From: Adenophora triphylla var. japonica
Taxonomy: Eukaryota > Streptophyta > Magnoliopsida > Asterales > Campanulaceae
Direction of reading: 5' to 3'
Assembly (NCBI GenBank): GCA_022495995.1
Contig: JAFEMH010003625.1
Span: 62,001 to 126,000 of the forward strand
DNA length: 64,000 nucleotides
Below, piece after piece: positions 31,027-42,153 of this stretch. Both the position numbers and the translations under genes were made by a program. Under the pieces are notes generated by a model. That model was not told where the DNA came from. It made no database searches and was given only the letters and a program-made list of their open reading frames with translations. Position 1 is the first letter of the stretch. Each line of letters begins with the position of its first letter.

Positions 31027-34000
31027 TTAAGAGTCCTGGCCGACATTAGTTTGGTCGTCAGTAGCAGCTCGACCCTCCCCATCTCCTTGTTGCTGGGGGT
31101 CAATGGGTTTACCCGACTCTGAATAAACCTGTTCATCTGCTGTATCCATAGCTTCAGCATCATCCAGCTCTTGCAGAACCACATCAAAATTTCTATCAAC
31201 AATAGGGGGAGCTTCCCACTTCTCACAATTATCTTCTTCATCTTCCTGGGCAATAAAGGCCAAGTCATTCTCGAGATAGGGAACAAGCGAATGACCTTGG
31301 CGAGCTGCCATGTCGTACTGGGACTCAGAAAACCAACGAGCTAATTGCTCGATGGTAACTGTAGCTGAGGGATCCACCAGTGCTCGACGGGCCATGTGCC
31401 TCTTGCCGACCTCAAGAAAGTCTTGTGCCTTGGCCACGATAGCATTGTAATATTCATCCCCCTCCTTGAACTTTTCAACTGCAGCTTCAAACAGCCGTCC
31501 CATAGCCTTTTCTCAATGTTAGCCCTGGAGATCTTTCTGACCTTTCTCTCGCTCAAGTCGATGCTCTGCATGCAGCTTGAGTAGGAAGTCATCCTTCTCC
31601 TTCAGAAGCTTGTTAATAGTGGCCAGCTCAGTCTTGGCCTTCTCCAGTTCCTTCTTCTCAGCACCCTTCTCCGCCTCCACTTCCTTGAGTTTGGACTCTG
31701 CAGCCTCAAGGTCGGACAGAGCCTTGGTCTTCACCGCTTCGTTGGCTTCATACGAATTGTCCAGGTCGTTATACTTCTCCTTCCATTCCGCAAGCTCTTG
31801 AGCCTTTTTGGAATAATCACGAAGGGCTTGTCTCTCCCTCTCAATGGAGGCCCTCCAAGAGCTCTTGGCTTGCTCAATCATGGTAAGATTCTGCATTCCA
31901 AAGAAATCAATGAAGTGTTAGCTCGTGATTCAAGTTGATCGAATAAAAGAGTAAGCAACTAGAATGAAAGACACAGTAAGAGGTTACCTCGCAATGAGCC
32001 AGCCCAGATCGAGCTGAAAATTCTTCAGGCGTTATGCCCTTATCAGCAAATTGAGCAAGCAGACCCACATCCACAGCTCTTCTCACAATCACCTGGCCCA
32101 AGTTCATATCTGGGTAGCTGCGACTCAGGCAATTAACTCCTTCAAGAGAGGGAACATCACTCAGCCTCTGCATCATTTCTTCAACGGATTCTTGGTTGGG
32201 ATAAGAAGAAGCTGGAGGAGGTGGAGGCAGTTGGCTCGATGAAACAGCATTCCCCTTGTCAGATCGCAACCTCTTAGTCCTCAGAGGCTGATCATCAACT
32301 TCCGTCTCCATGACGTCGTCATCAATGTTTACGACATCCAAGGGGCTAGTTCCTGCTCTGACAGCATCGGAGGTCCCTGCATTGACATCAGTAGTTGGGT
32401 CGGAGCTCAAATCGGGCCTGCTAGATTTGTTGGATTCATCACCCTCCTCAGTCGCGTTCATGGTATGACTGCTGCTCAACAAGGGATCTTCTTCTTCTAC
32501 CCCTTCCATTGGCACCATCCCAATATTGTCTTTTGGAAGCAGACTGGTCCTTACCGCGGCTTCCCTCTGCCTGTGAGCACGAGCATTAGCCTTTCCATGG
32601 TCTTTCCTCGCTTTCTTCTTGTCAGAAACGCCAACGATTCGAACCATGTTAGCTTCTTGCTCAGGAGTCAGAACTGCAACAAATTTAAAGTGAAAAAGTG
32701 TTAAATCGACATACGAGCAAAAGCTCTATATACGAGCAAAGGTTCTATATACGAGCAAAAGTTCTATGTACGAACACAATATGAACGACTTGATCATCCT
32801 ATGAGCGAGTTAATTATGTACGAGCTACAGACTCAACCTATTGTAAGTGCTCCAATTTGAGTTGGTAGCTTTTTCGTTAGAAAATTAACGAAAGTTTTAA
32901 CATTCCTAACATTTCCTAACAATCCTAACTTTTCTAACAAAGTGAGGGTAGATTAGGGATTGCCATTTAAAGATAAACCATGGAAAGGAATCAAAAAAGC
33001 AAAAGAAATTGGAAAAATCTGAATTAGGCAAGTTGAACAACAAAACTCATTGGAATTTTGAATAATATTCTTCCTGTTCAAAGCCTGGAGCAGCATTTAA
33101 TGCACCAGGCACGTTTACGGAACCCTCCGCGCGGATGGGATTGCATCTCACAGGGGCCTATAAATTGAACCCTCCTCTCTCAGTTTACACAAGACAATTT
33201 GATCACAGCAACGAAACTCTGGCGAAATATAGAGAGAAAACAGTGGGAATCCTTAGATTGCCACCATTTTCTCTCCAATCTTTCCCAAATCTCACTCACT
33301 CACAAACACTTCAAATCACTCTCATACATACTCTCATACATACACCAATCCAAGCTCAAATCACCCTATAGGAGGAGAATTAGAGAGAAAACATAGAGGA
33401 CTTCATTGTTATCTACTTGTTTTCTCTTTAACCAACTCAAATCATCAACCCTAAACACCCTCAAAAACTCTCATATTCAAGCCTTAAACACTCTCATATT
33501 CAAGCCTTAAACACTCTCACATTCAAGCCTTCAAACACAAAACACAAGGAAGATAGGTATAACCTCCCTCTCCTTACCTTAAAATTCATCCATGCATGCA
33601 TTTTCAAGCTACAAAATGTAGTTTATTCATCTTCTTGCTTTAGATCCAAGAAGATCACCATGGAAGTTCATCTCCATGGATGATCTTCTACAAGGATCTA
33701 CATTATTTTCAAAGTGTTCTTACTTTCTTGCAAAGAAAACACATTTCCAAAACCCTAAAAATCATTTTCATACATCAAATCTCATTTTCGAAGGATAAAA
33801 TTCCCCTTCCCAAGCAAATGAAGTGCTTAGTCCTAATGTACCCCAAGGATGGTTTGATATAGTTGATTCACCACTAAAATGTCAAGTGATCACTAATCAA
33901 AACCTAGGGAAATGGGGACAAGCATGGATGCAAAACCCCCTTTAAAATCATATTTTCTTTCTTGAGAAGTTGCTGTCCAGTAGCAATTTTCTCAGACCTC

Positions 34001-36141
34001 AGTCCATGGTCTAATTTTTTGGACATAGATAAACTTGGAATTTGGTGTTAACTACAAAATACTTTTTGTAGCCAACATCCATATCTTTCCATACATATTT
34101 TTACTTTATTTTTTGTGTGAGTAAAACTCCTTTTTTCAAATTTTCTTTTAAAGGTCAGTTCATCAGTCTCTGGAAATCCAGATTTCAGATCTGAGATTTC
34201 CAGAAGGTTTTGACCCCTCAAATCATCTCCAAAATGAAAAGTTCTTTTACAGAAACCTTTTTTAAGGTGTTTTGAACATTTTTAATTCCCAGACTTTTCC
34301 CATATTCTGGAGTTTTCAAGCCCTAAAGTCCATTTCAAAGTCAAGGGTCAACTGCTTTTTTCATTCTGGCAGAAATGGTTTTCAACTTCCAAAAATCTTT
34401 TGAGTTCCAAATCTCAACCCAAAAATCACCCAAAAAATCATGGGATCAGTTTAAAGCCTTAAAAAGAGTTCCCAATTTTTACTTACCTCAGTTTCAACTT
34501 ATTTTGGCCAAAACACACACACACACACACACACACAACAAAGGATTTTGAATGTTTGGAAGACTCGTGTTTACGAGGCGTTCCGGGTGCACACTAACGT
34601 CCTACCCGGCGCGTAACGTGACCTCCGAACTCGAATCTCTTGATCTTGGGCATTTTTCAAAGTTTTGGCCCTTAAAACAAAAATGGCGTGGCGACTCCGT
34701 TTGATTTTCAAAAAAAATCGGGCATCATCACACCTATAACTAGCTCACCCTAGACAAATTGATCATTCATGCCAGTAATTCAATAAAAGGCAAATAAAGA
34801 AAAGCTGAACAGAGAGATCTTACCACCAGCGTGCTCCCCATTGGCTTTGCAGTAATCTTTATTCTTCTTACAAAGTTGACACTTATCTCCGAATTTACCC
34901 AGGTGGTGAGTTATCCAGTCCGGATATATTTGGCCCCTTGACACAGGGATAAGGGGCTCCACCACTCCATCTCCCGACATCATTCCAGCCTGAATGAAGT
35001 TGTACTTAGTGGTAAGCAGACTCTCCCAGCTAATGGGCCTTCTCGCCACTAATCGACACAAAGCCTGGTACAAGCTAAGATGCCAAGACGGCTCCCAAAA
35101 GTCCCTCTCATCAATGGTTTCTGTTTCATCGTTGGGCAATGGGAACTCCCATCCTAATCTGCTCTCTACCACCACTACATGAGAGTTCCACCCACTGTGC
35201 TTGCTGGGAAGGTTGGTAAAGAGTTTGGGAGATTTGGGCTTGGAAGGAGTACTAATGCTCAGGTCATTCCCGCTATACTTAATACTGAAAAATTCTTTAA
35301 ACACCCTCATACATGGTTCATATCCTAAAAATCTACACACCATAGCGAAGCATACCAGAACTCTACAAGTGTTGGCTCCTAGTTGAAGGGGAAGGGCATT
35401 GGCACACTCCAAAAATTCGTTGATAAATGGATCAAGAGGTAACCTAAGGCCAGCAACAAACTGGCCGTAAAAGAAGGCGACCTTAGTAGCATCCTTGGTG
35501 AAGGACGACCTAAATTCCTTCATGAACTCCTTCTGAGTGTAGATGGTCACTTGGTAGTCCTCTTTGCTGACTTCGCAAAATTCCCTAATCATACTATACC
35601 TAGAGGGCAAGTTCTTATTGCCACGCAAAGGCCCTTGGGGAACATACCCCCTTTCATTTCTCCCTGGCACAACTGAGTTGTCAAATGCATTCACAATCCT
35701 GGGACCTGAAGAAGTCGAGGCAGCATTTCCTTCTTGAGTCGCCATATCTGTACAAACAAAAGAGGAAGCAGGGGAGTCAGTCCTATGATCATGTTCAGTC
35801 GACCTACCTAAGGACGACCTAGACTCCCCTGGAAAACCTATTCTATTCCTAAGGAAGGAGGGTTTGTGGATATCCCTAACATAAAACAAAGTAATATGGT
35901 CGAGCAGTTCGTGGAATAGATGAAAAGTGACAATATTTGAATCATCGACTACAAGGTTTTCAACGTCCCCTACAATGGGCAACCCTATCTCACTGAAGTT
36001 CAACTCCCACCTGGTCAAAATAGAGGCACACTCATCCAAGGACATCACTCTCCATTCACCGTTCACGTTCTTATACACTCTACGATTGACGGTACAGTAG
36101 CCATACCATGCCCCTGGTTCGCTACTAAAAGTCCTAGCCAT
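31027..36141 (-). pseudogene. Antisense gene of Gypsy-1: three exons, PF04195-like domain plus coiled coil
   Basis: Exons on the minus strand are 36141-34824, 32673-31988 and 31890-31027. Both introns are GT-AG and the exons sum to 956 codons in one frame. Exon 1 (MARTFSSEPGAWYGY..) contains YGQFVAGLRLPLDPFINEFL and LGANTCRVLVCFAMVCRFLG. This pattern is what I know as Pfam PF04195, 'putative gypsy type transposon'. Exon 2 is rich in Ser, Asp and Pro, with a basic KKKARKDH. Exon 3 starts with a long Lys/Glu coiled coil (KELEKAKTELATINKLLKEK). Two in-frame stops (TAA, TGA near 31510-31520) separate it from the last 158 codons; both are one C-to-T step from CAA and CGA. Intron 1 holds a 1.9-kb solo LTR. 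The function is unknown. Antisense genes at this place are known in Tat elements. Confidence 0.75.
32842..34732 (+). mobile_element. Solo LTR (1.9 kb) in intron 1 of the antisense gene
   Basis: The TSD CCTAT is at 32837-32841 and 34733-34737. It starts TGTAAGTGCTCC and ends GGGCATCATCACA. A promoter-like CCTATAAATTG is near 33159. Near the end are TACGAGGCG..GGGTG, GTAACGTGACCTCCGAACTC and GTGGCGACTCCG. The same landmarks occur in the LTR at 55670-57058, so the two belong to one gypsy family. It also contains an (AC)n run near 34513-34536. Confidence 0.9.
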
Positions 36142-36337
36142 GGCGGAAGTAAAGACAGAGCATAAATTAAAAGCCCTAAAAGAAGAATGGGAGAGAAATA
36201 CCTTTGTAAATGTCGGAATAGGAAGCTGTTGCCGAAGATGGAAGCCCAATTTAACTCAACTGCTTCTTCGCTATTTTCGCCGGAGATTCTCAAGAGCTTG
36301 AAAACGGTAAAAGTTCTAAACAGAGAAGGAATGTGCA

Positions 36338-36347
36338 ATTTATATTT
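36338..36347 (-). promoter_or_regulatory. TATA-like box for the antisense gene
   Basis: Minus-strand AAAATATAAATTGC lies about 200 bp upstream of the ATG at 36141, within Gypsy-1 and just inside the 3' LTR. It is a candidate only. Confidence 0.35.
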
Positions 36348-36610
36348 TCCAAGATTGGAAAGGAAAAAAGAAAATTCAAAAAATAATTTCCATATTAATG
36401 GCGGAAACGGTTTCCGAGAAGGAGTTCCAAGCGTCAGAATTGTAATCATTACTGAAATCGGCGCTCCTTCATCTCCTACCGTTCATCGCCAACGACCAGG
36501 ATGGTGCCACGTCATCAAAAGTCGACTATATCTCAGAACGAGTATCGACCTGCGAGTAAAATAGTTCTCATCAAAAATCTTCTTAACTTCCAAGTCGACA
36601 AAGTCCACTC

Positions 36611-36626
36611 GAAAGTTGGGGGCCAC
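36611..36626 (+). promoter_or_regulatory. Gypsy-1 polypurine tract
   Basis: GAAAGTTGGGGGCCAC directly precedes the 3' LTR start TGAACATACC, the expected position for plus-strand priming. Confidence 0.75.
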
Positions 36627-37287
36627 TGAACATACCAAAAGTGTCAAGATGGGCTAAGCAAGCAAAGCCCAATCACAAGCAGCCTTGACCATCACATTCT
36701 CAATGAGGCTGACCCAATCATAACAAGGCCCAAAGCCCATCTCTTGTATCAGTCGACTAAGCCCATGGTCCGACCTATCGTGTCCCGACCGACTTAGTCC
36801 GACCTCATGATCCATATCACAATTCGGAGTACGAACCATGCTCTACCCCGACAGTCAGGTCGACCATTCCACGAGTGGCGACCTCGACCTAAATCAACAA
36901 GTGACGACCTGACACTTGCCGGCGTATTTGGTTGAACAATTCTCATAACCACATCCCTACAAATCAGGGGCCGTTATAGACACGTTCCCACAATCAAGTA
37001 ACTGCCGCTACAATCTCGGAGCACATGTCGCCTCCCCAAAAATACACCACTCTTGTCTATAAATACTTCATCACTACCAAACGGTGAAAGGTAACTGCCA
37101 TTTTGTTATCTGAATTCCATATTCAATACATTTTGAGCTTTATACAACTGTGATCTTACTCTCACGCCCGAGCGTCTTCGCCGGAGACACATCCGGCTAG
37201 TCGTGGGTTCTGATTTCAGGTCAAGGAGCCAGGTGATCAGTCCTGCCACGTGGAGGAAGATTGATAAGCACAATTCCTGCAGCATCA
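36627..37287 (+). repeat. Gypsy-1 3' LTR
   Basis: 661 bp, TGAACATACC..CTGCAGCATCA. It is very similar to the 5' LTR, but many of the differences are one- to three-base indels. Confidence 0.93.
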
Positions 37288-37292
37288 CAAAT

Positions 37293-37630
37293 AATTATGG
37301 ATTAAAACCGCACGAGCGGTTGTGGAGAAGTTACAAAAAATCGGTTTTCTAAACGTGGGTGAAAACTAGGGGCTGCACATATCCCCTTAACAATTCAACG
37401 CAGAGAAAATAAAAAAACGAGCCCTCAGTTCTCTCTTGCGTTCTCTCTCTCCCAATCCATGGCTGATCAAAATTAGCAAACAAGTGTTGTGAAATAGTGG
37501 GCTATTTCCGTTCGTGATTTCGCTCCCGATCAACGTTCGTAGTTCATATTCGGTGATCAATCCACGACATCGATCAAGTCTTCCGCACAACGATTGAACA
37601 AGTAAGTCGTTCTTCCATCAAATTCTTACA
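37293..37630 (+). repeat. Copia-1 3' LTR, right piece
   Basis: Resumes at AATTATGGATTAAAACCGC and ends TTCTTACA before the TSD GTTAT. Confidence 0.95.
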
Positions 37631-37635
37631 GTTAT

Positions 37636-38497
37636 ACTATTTGTTTTAAAAGTTGTTTTTGCACAAGATAATTTTAAAATATAAATCTTGGCATAGAAAA
37701 ATATAAAAACTTAAGAGAATAAAATAAAGTAAAATTGTGTTTATTTAGAGAAGATGGTAAAAATGGTAAGATTTAAGTACATACAATGAAGGAGTGTGAA
37801 AGAGTATGAAAATACTTTTATATTTTTTTTAAATCTTTGTGATTCTAATGTCTAAATTAATTTGTATACTTTATACAAATAGGTTAGGAAATAATTGTAA
37901 ATATAGAATTAGATTTTGAGTAACGGCTGACTTTTTTGTTTAGATATGTTTTGTATATTTTAGGTAAGTACTCAAGGAAGGCAAGGATTTTTGGGTTGAT
38001 AAGGAAAGATGAATCATTTTTGATAAGTAATAGATTGGACGAATCCTTTTTGAAGAAAGATTACTCTCACTATATAAAGAGTCCGTCCCACTTATTGTTT
38101 TAAACGGATTTTCTGAGAGAGATACAGAGCATAGAGAAATCCTTGAGTGTTATTCTTTGTTCTTGAACTTCAGATCATTGAATCTCCAAAGATTGTTTTT
38201 ATGATTTTGTGTTCTTAGTCTAGAACCACTTTGATCTTTTCGTAAGTTTTTATTTTCTTTCATTATATTTGTTTGTTAAACTTGCTCTCTGTAAGTTTCT
38301 TTATTAATGAAAGTTTTATAGCAATCATAGTCTTGCTGAATTGTTTAAATTCGTTGCTATTCCGCTGTATTTAATTCTGTTCGTGTGTGTTTATTTTTAC
38401 TGTCGAGTTGTTTAGACAGTTGTTAGAACACTTATGTGAACAACTACACGCACAAGTGATCAAACAAGTGTGACCAGTCCTAGTTACAAATCTTTCA
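37636..38497 (+). repeat. Sirevirus-like copia 5' LTR, right part
   Basis: A TATA-like CTATATAAAGAG lies near 38079. The end TCTTTCA at 38497 is followed by ATTGGTATTAGAGAC, a mutated tRNA-Met PBS. The left boundary lies beyond the Copia-1 insertion and was not found. Confidence 0.6.
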
Positions 38498-38554
38498 ATT
38501 GGTATTAGAGACTTCTCTCGACTCAACTGAGATCGATCCTTTAAGGAAGCCATT

Positions 38555-41500
38555 ATGGACGGTCATCGTAGCCATAACAAACCGCCTACCCTAAATGGTT
38601 CAAACTATATCATTTGGTAGGCCAAATGATTATGCATATTAAGTATCTTGATCATCGTGCTTGGGTTAGTCTTATATGTGGCTATAATCCTCCCATGATT
38701 GAAATTTCCCCATCTACTTATGTAGGTGATGAAAAAAGGGAGAAAATTTATGGTCCTAAGCCCATAGAAACTTGAAATAGTGAGGAAATTGCTTTAGAAA
38801 ACTTTAATACCAAGGCCATGGGAGCAATCTCTAACCATGTGGATCCTCATATGTATGAGTTATTTTATAATCAAACCATTGTCAAAGTTGCTTGCGACAT
38901 TCTCCAATTTCATTGTGAATAACCAGCTAGTGTCAAACAAACTAATTTAAGGACATTAATGACCAAGTTTGAAACTTTAAGGATGAGAGATCTAGAATAA
39001 AACCATAAAAGAGTACTCAGCCAAGATTTTGGACATCTCAAACCAGTCATTTGCCTTGGGCGAATCCATATCCAATGCAAGACTTGTGAGTAAAGTACTA
39101 AGAACTCTTCCTCAAAATTTTAATATTAAGATTTCTGTAATTAAGGAAACTCAGGATATCCAAACTGTTGGAGTTGATGTAATCTTGGATATTTTAACTA
39201 ATTTTGAGTTGAATCTTGAGGTGAAGGAATCTAACAAAGCAAATTCAATTGCTCTCGCGAGTGCTCTCAAGGTATCTCAGGATCTAGTTCAACTATCCAA
39301 AGATATTGATGAGTCAAACATGGGAGAAGATGAGTGTGCCTTGATTACTTAAAAATTCAACAATATATTGAAAAAGAAACGTTTGACAAAGTTTCCCAAT
39401 TCGACACCCTCAACTCCTTCCACGATTGAATCATCCAAGAAGGTTAATGTTACAAAGAAGCATGTATCTGAAGGAAAAAGGTACATTGATTCAATTAAAT
39501 GCAGAGCTTGCAAAGGTTATGGACATTATGCAAATGAGTGTGCCAACACTCTTAAAAAGCGAGGAATGAGTTTCTCAGCAACTTTGAGTGATTCTGATGA
39601 TGATGAGCAGACTGTAAATCTGTCTATATGGCATCCATCTCAGTTCACATTGTCTGATAATGATTCAGATGTGTAAGATATGCAATACTCTGATCGCACA
39701 ACTTCTAACACAACTGACTACACAACTGAGAACAGTGTGTATACATGCTTGAATTCTTCAACTGCTGATGAAACTAACAATAATCCAGCAGAAGAAGAGT
39801 GTGCTACCTATGAGTACTTGCACAATACCTATATTGAGCTCCACACTGAATGGGCCAAGCGCATGGAGCAACTTAAGGTATTCAAACGTGTAAATGAGAA
39901 ACTAACTGCAGAAAATCTCAAACTGAAATCTGAAGTTGAAAGTCTGTCAAAAGAAAATGATTCTCAAAAGGACTCCATAGCCAAGTTAGAAGTTTTACTC
40001 ACAAAGAAAGGTATGGAATGTGAAAAATACAAAACAAATCTTGATAAAGAAACAAAAACTCTAACAAAGCTGAACAAAGGTGAAGCTAAGTTGGAAAAGG
40101 TTTTGAAAATGGGAAACCAAGGAAAATCAGGAATTGGCTATGGAGACACTTTTTTGTAAAAGAAGGAGAAATCACTTCAAAAATTCAAAAAGTTAAAACT
40201 ATCTCCTCTGTTAAGCCTGAATCTACTGCTGAAAGCAAAAAATACAGGAAGATGAGGTATGTATGTCATCATTGTTTTGCTCCAGGGCATATTCGACCAT
40301 ATTGTTACAAATTGAAACAGGAACATGGTTTTAAAAATATGAGTGGACACTTGGGCAGATAGTTGTGTGCACAATTGAACACACAACTGTACAAATAACA
40401 CAAGGCTGGAACAAGAACTGCCTTGGTAAGGAAGGAAACCATGAATTGTCAGGTGGCCTTCACCTCTCTTAAGAGTAGTGTTGAAGGATCCTGGTATTTT
40501 GACAGTGGCCGTTCTCGTCACATGACTGGGCACGTGAAAACTTCAATGACTACGCACCATTCAAAAACGGAAAAGTCAACTTTGGTGAAGGAGCCCAAGG
40601 TAAAATCATTGGCAAAGGTACGTTGAATGTATCAGGTTTGCCTAAGTTACATAATGTTCTGCATGTTAATGGACTTAAGGCAAATCTGATAAGCATAAGT
40701 CAACTGTGTGATTATTACTTATTTTTCAAATTCGACAAGTCCAGATGTGAAGTATTTGATAATGACAATGTGGGTGTTTTAACTGGTGCTCGATCCTCTG
40801 ATAACTGCTACAAAGTTGGCAGTAACTTGTCTTGTCTTTCCACTAAAATGGATGAGACTGCAATCTGGCACCAAAAGCTTGGTTATGCCAGTGAGAGAAA
40901 AATCAGTGAGTTAATTAAATTTGGGGCTGCAAAGGATTTGACCAAACTGGACTTGAAGAAATTAAGTGTGTGTGGATCTTGTCAAAAATGGAAACAAACA
41001 AAATTGAGTAGTAAAAAGGTTCAAAATTGTGGAACCTCAAGGTGTCTTGAATTGATTCACACTGACCTAATGGGTCCTATAGAAGTGGAAAGTATGTATC
41101 GGAAAAAATACTGTTTTGTGTGTGTGAACGATTTTTCTAGATATAAATGGGTAATTTTTTAGGGAAAAATACAACACCATTGATGAATTCAAAATTTGGT
41201 ACAAAAAGGTCAAAAACTTATATGGTCTGAAAGCTGTTAGAGTCAGATCTGACCAAGGTACTGATTTTGAAAATGTCACTTTTTCATCATTTTGCGATTC
41301 AAATGGGATAACTCATTAGTTCTCAGCTCCCAAAACCCCTCAACAAAATGGAATAGCGTAAATGAAAAATCGCAAATTACAAGAGATGGCTAGAGTAATG
41401 TTAAGCTTTAAAAATATATCCAAAAATTTTTGGGCAGAAGCTGTAAACACAATATGTCATGTGAAAAATTGTGTCTTTCTAATAATTGAAAGTATCATAA

Positions 41501-41620
41501 CTCCTATAAAATTTTGCTCGGAAAGAAATACTCCCACATGTATATGCCCCAAACGCCGCCCAACAGGACATTTAAATAAAAATATGAACCATTTGAACTA
41601 AACCTGATGGAATAAATTGT
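38555..41620 (+). pseudogene. Decayed Sirevirus-like copia gag-pol
   Basis: GAG-like scraps begin MDGHRSHNKPPTLNGSNYII and AWVSLICGYNPP. There are stops, then open pieces at 39029-39352, 39368-39676 with knuckle CRACKGYGHYANEC, and 39680-40159, a coiled coil (VNEKLTAENLKLKSEVESLS). Next come CHHCFAPGHIRPYC and a protease remnant WYFDSGRSRHMTG (near 40492). The integrase zinc region is WHQKLGYASERKI..CGSCQKWK. Integrase core pieces end near TPQQNGIA (about 41338) and KNRKLQEMARVM. RT and RNase H are missing. A long GAG with coiled coil and the KCR-C-x-G-x-G-H knuckle are typical of Sireviruses. Confidence 0.8.
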
Positions 41621-42148
41621 TTCTTCTTTCAAAAATTTATAGATGTGTTTAACGGGTTCTGATATGCTCCCATTGTGTTCAACGATGCAAAAGTTGTTAG
41701 GATCGATCTCACACAAGAGAATTTGCATAAAAGAAATTAAACAGTAAACACTCACACAAACAAAGAAAAAAGGACACACAATATTATGTGGTTCGACTTA
41801 AAGCCTATTCCACCAATAAACTATATTATAATTTCTTTAATATTACAAGAAAGAGTCTCTTCCCCTTAATACTCTTGAATATTCTCCATAAAGCAAAAGT
41901 TTATAATTTCTCTCTCTAAATTGTAGGCTATGCTAATCAAGAAACTCGGTAAGACACACCACTTATCACAACAGTATTACAAGAATGGAGGTATCCATAT
42001 CCTTCTCAACATTCTTGAATACTCTCACAATAGTGTACAACCCCTTCATGAATGTACACATCTCTCTAACTCACTCTCCCCTAAGGGGAGCCACTTTTGG
42101 CACCACAAGGCACACTTGAATTCTTTCTACATGTGTCAATTTATAGGC
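41621..42148. other. Host sequence of the TR-GAG insertion, possible old LTR scrap
   Basis: From TGTTAGGATCGATCTC (about 41694) it looks like an LTR start on the plus strand, but no partner was found. It continues beyond the TR-GAG element at 44803 to about 45060. No gene recognised. Confidence 0.3.
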
Positions 42149-42153
42149 ACACA

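Larger units (their letters stand above)
22507..37287 (+). mobile_element. Gypsy-1: Tat-lineage gypsy element, 14.8 kb with insertions
   Basis: The TSD CAAAT is at 22502-22506 and 37288-37292. The 5' LTR runs from 22507 to about 23168. The 3' LTR is 36627-37287. The order is gag, protease, RT, RNase H, a second RNase H-like domain, integrase, a tandem repeat, an antisense gene and the 3' LTR. A dual RNase H, a long region between pol and the 3' LTR, and an antisense gene there are features of the Tat lineage (Grande, Retand and relatives). It hosts a TRIM at 27344 and a solo LTR at 32842. Without these it is about 12.1 kb. Gag and RT are badly broken. Confidence 0.93.

Noticed and set aside
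34684..34700. GTGGCGACTCCG taken at first as a tRNA primer-binding site after an LTR
   Set aside because: The perfect CCTAT duplication places the LTR end at 34732, beyond this word, so it lies within the LTR.
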